In this document: positions 25,246 to 26,035 of the stretch, piece after piece
Layout: each line of letters begins with the position of its first letter
Position numbering within the stretch: position 1 is the first letter of the stretch
Assembly (NCBI GenBank): GCA_964460665.1
Contig: CAYWSL010000074.1
Span: 1 to 26,035, forward strand
Source: K23-9 sp964460665
GTDB taxonomy: Bacteria > Planctomycetota > Planctomycetia > Pirellulales > Pirellulaceae
DNA: 26,035 nucleotides
Reading direction: 5' to 3'
The notes under the pieces: model-generated
Told to the model about the DNA's origin: nothing
The model's input: the letters and a program-made list of their open reading frames with translations, nothing else
Database searches by the model: none
Program-made: the position numbers and the translations under genes

Positions 25246-25698
25246 CTAGTCCAATTCGGCTGCGATGGATGCGGTGCTGGGCATCCGCTTCTTTGTTACT
25301 TTGCCTGGGTGAGGAATGTGGCGTTTCTTGGCTTCGCGAATCGCCATCTGCGTGGCTTTTTTGCGCCCGTGTTTCTTCACGGCGTAACACACGCGTTTCC
25401 AGACGCCGTCTTTGCGGCGGTAGCTAACCGCGATGTACTCGGTACCGTACCGACCATCCACTTCAACAAACGGCTCGAACGCTGCTGACTTGTTGCGATT
25501 CGACTTGGACCGGCCCGCCGAAGTCATCGGGGCAGTGTCAAGTCGCTCCAGCAATCGCTTTTCGTATTCTTTGGCAGCCTTCAACGCTTTGCGTTTGCCC
25601 ATCGAACAACTAAATGTCTTGCTGTAGCGTTTGCCGTGACGGCACACACGGACTTGGTAACGTTGGTAGGTCTCATCTTCCCAGTAAGTAATCGGCAT
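25246..25698 (-). CDS. Small basic protein with two AP2/Arm-like DNA-binding repeats
   Basis: A 150-residue, very Lys/Arg-rich protein that I cannot name. It contains two similar halves. The first is YQRYQVRVCRHGKRYSKTFS followed by an Ala/Lys helix (KALKAAKEYEKRLLERL). The second is GTEYIAVSYRRKDGVWKRVCYAV followed by KKATQMAIREAKKRH. Three beta strands plus a helix is the layout of AP2-type and integrase Arm DNA-binding domains, so a role in DNA binding is plausible, but this is inference from pattern. The ATG at 25698 gives MPITYWEDETYQRYQ; the open frame extends to 25731. It is flanked by gene-free sequence on both sides, about 300 bp from the transpeptidase gene. Confidence 0.65.
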   Translation of the reverse strand: MPITYWEDETYQRYQVRVCRHGKRYSKTFSCSMGKRKALKAAKEYEKRLLERLDTAPMTSAGRSKSNRNKSAAFEPFVEVDGRYGTEYIAVSYRRKDGVWKRVCYAVKKHGRKKATQMAIREAKKRHIPHPGKVTKKRMPSTASIAAELD

Positions 25699-25915
25699 CG
25701 GCAATTGGCGAAAACACGACGCAAACAACAACCGAATTCAAATGGCCGGGCTGCGTCTAAGTAAGAAATCTAAACATGGCTGCCCGGAATACGAACATGT
25801 TAGACCACAACCGCTCAGACGCCAACTGCTATGTAGAATTTGAAGCATGAACATGAAACAGAGTTGACGCAAATCCACCATGCCCTCGCGTGGACACCAC
25901 ATAGCCAAGCGGGTG
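25699..25915. other. Gene-free stretch upstream of the small basic protein
   Basis: No convincing coding sequence is visible. A small hairpin, ACACCAC (25894-25900) with GTGGTGT (25913-25919), lies at the right edge, next to the candidate intron start. A 93-codon minus-strand frame through 25738-26019 has no family resemblance. Confidence 0.5.
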
Positions 25916-26035
25916 GTGTGAGTAAAAGTGAGCGAACCGGTAAGTAAACACCTAGTGCTACACCCGGGAGTTGACCTTGAATGAAAGGGCGTAGCGGAAG
26001 TCGTCAAGACTTTCGGCAAACCGGATAAACCGAAA
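25916..26035 (+). mobile_element. Possible 5' end of a group II intron, cut by the window edge
   Basis: The sequence from 25916 starts GTGTGAG, matching the GUGYG consensus at the 5' end of group II introns. It continues with a structured, non-coding, purine-rich stretch (GTTGACCTTGAATGAAAGGG, then GGAAGTCGTCAAGACTTTC, then CCGGATAAACCGAAA) that resembles from memory domain I of bacterial group II introns. The reverse transcriptase gene that would confirm it would lie beyond the window. The left boundary is uncertain. Confidence 0.4.

Overview
The window looks like a chromosomal piece of a marine planctomycete of the Pirellulaceae type (Rhodopirellula relatives). The evidence is three sulfatases in one 6-kb stretch, an ECF sigma factor next to a large multi-membrane-span Ser/Thr kinase, secreted ThuA-like and DUF1080-like proteins, a protein starting with the NPYxPP motif common in planctomycetes, and sparse Shine-Dalgarno signals. 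There are no rRNA or tRNA genes, no CRISPR array and no intact transposase. Two 100-N runs (6525-6624 and 22485-22584) are scaffold gaps, and both fall in short tandem repeats.

Layout. Positions 1-200 hold a nested array of inverted palindromes (REP/BIME-like). From 287 to 6362 all genes are on the minus strand. In transcription order they are a secreted DUF1080-like lectin-fold protein, an ECF sigma factor, a transmembrane Ser/Thr kinase, phosphatidylserine decarboxylase, and a conserved protein with macro-domain-like motifs. A ThuA-like secreted protein (plus strand, 6797) is divergent from the DUF1080 gene. It ends at a strong terminator shared with a convergent methionine aminopeptidase (8165-8968). 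A gene-poor stretch follows (8969-9714). Next is a plus-strand cluster: a secretin-N-domain-like exported protein with Gly/Arg-rich tracts, a GspE/PilB ATPase, a GspF/PilC membrane protein, and a small zinc-ribbon/TPR-like protein. Then comes the sulfatase island: one sulfatase on minus (16870-18330), divergent from a two-gene sulfatase operon on plus (18637-22468). The right end has, on minus, a probable L,D-transpeptidase with LysM, a planctomycete-type protein with a nuclease-like motif, and a small basic protein with two similar DNA-binding-like halves. The last ~120 bases may be the 5' end of a group II intron.

How the genes fit together. Sulfatases, ThuA-like and DUF1080-like proteins point to a life on sulfated polysaccharides. 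The sigma factor and kinase are a typical planctomycete sensing pair. The GspE/GspF genes are the motor and platform of a type II secretion or type IV pilus-like machine. The protein encoded ahead of them has secretin-N-like repeats but no recognisable secretin pore domain. The most unusual observations are that poreless secretin-like protein with RGG tails, a probable VHL-beta-like domain at the end of the second sulfatase, non-standard formylglycine motifs (CHSSR and CNPCR), and repeat units that contain a start codon (sigma factor) or a stop codon (third sulfatase).
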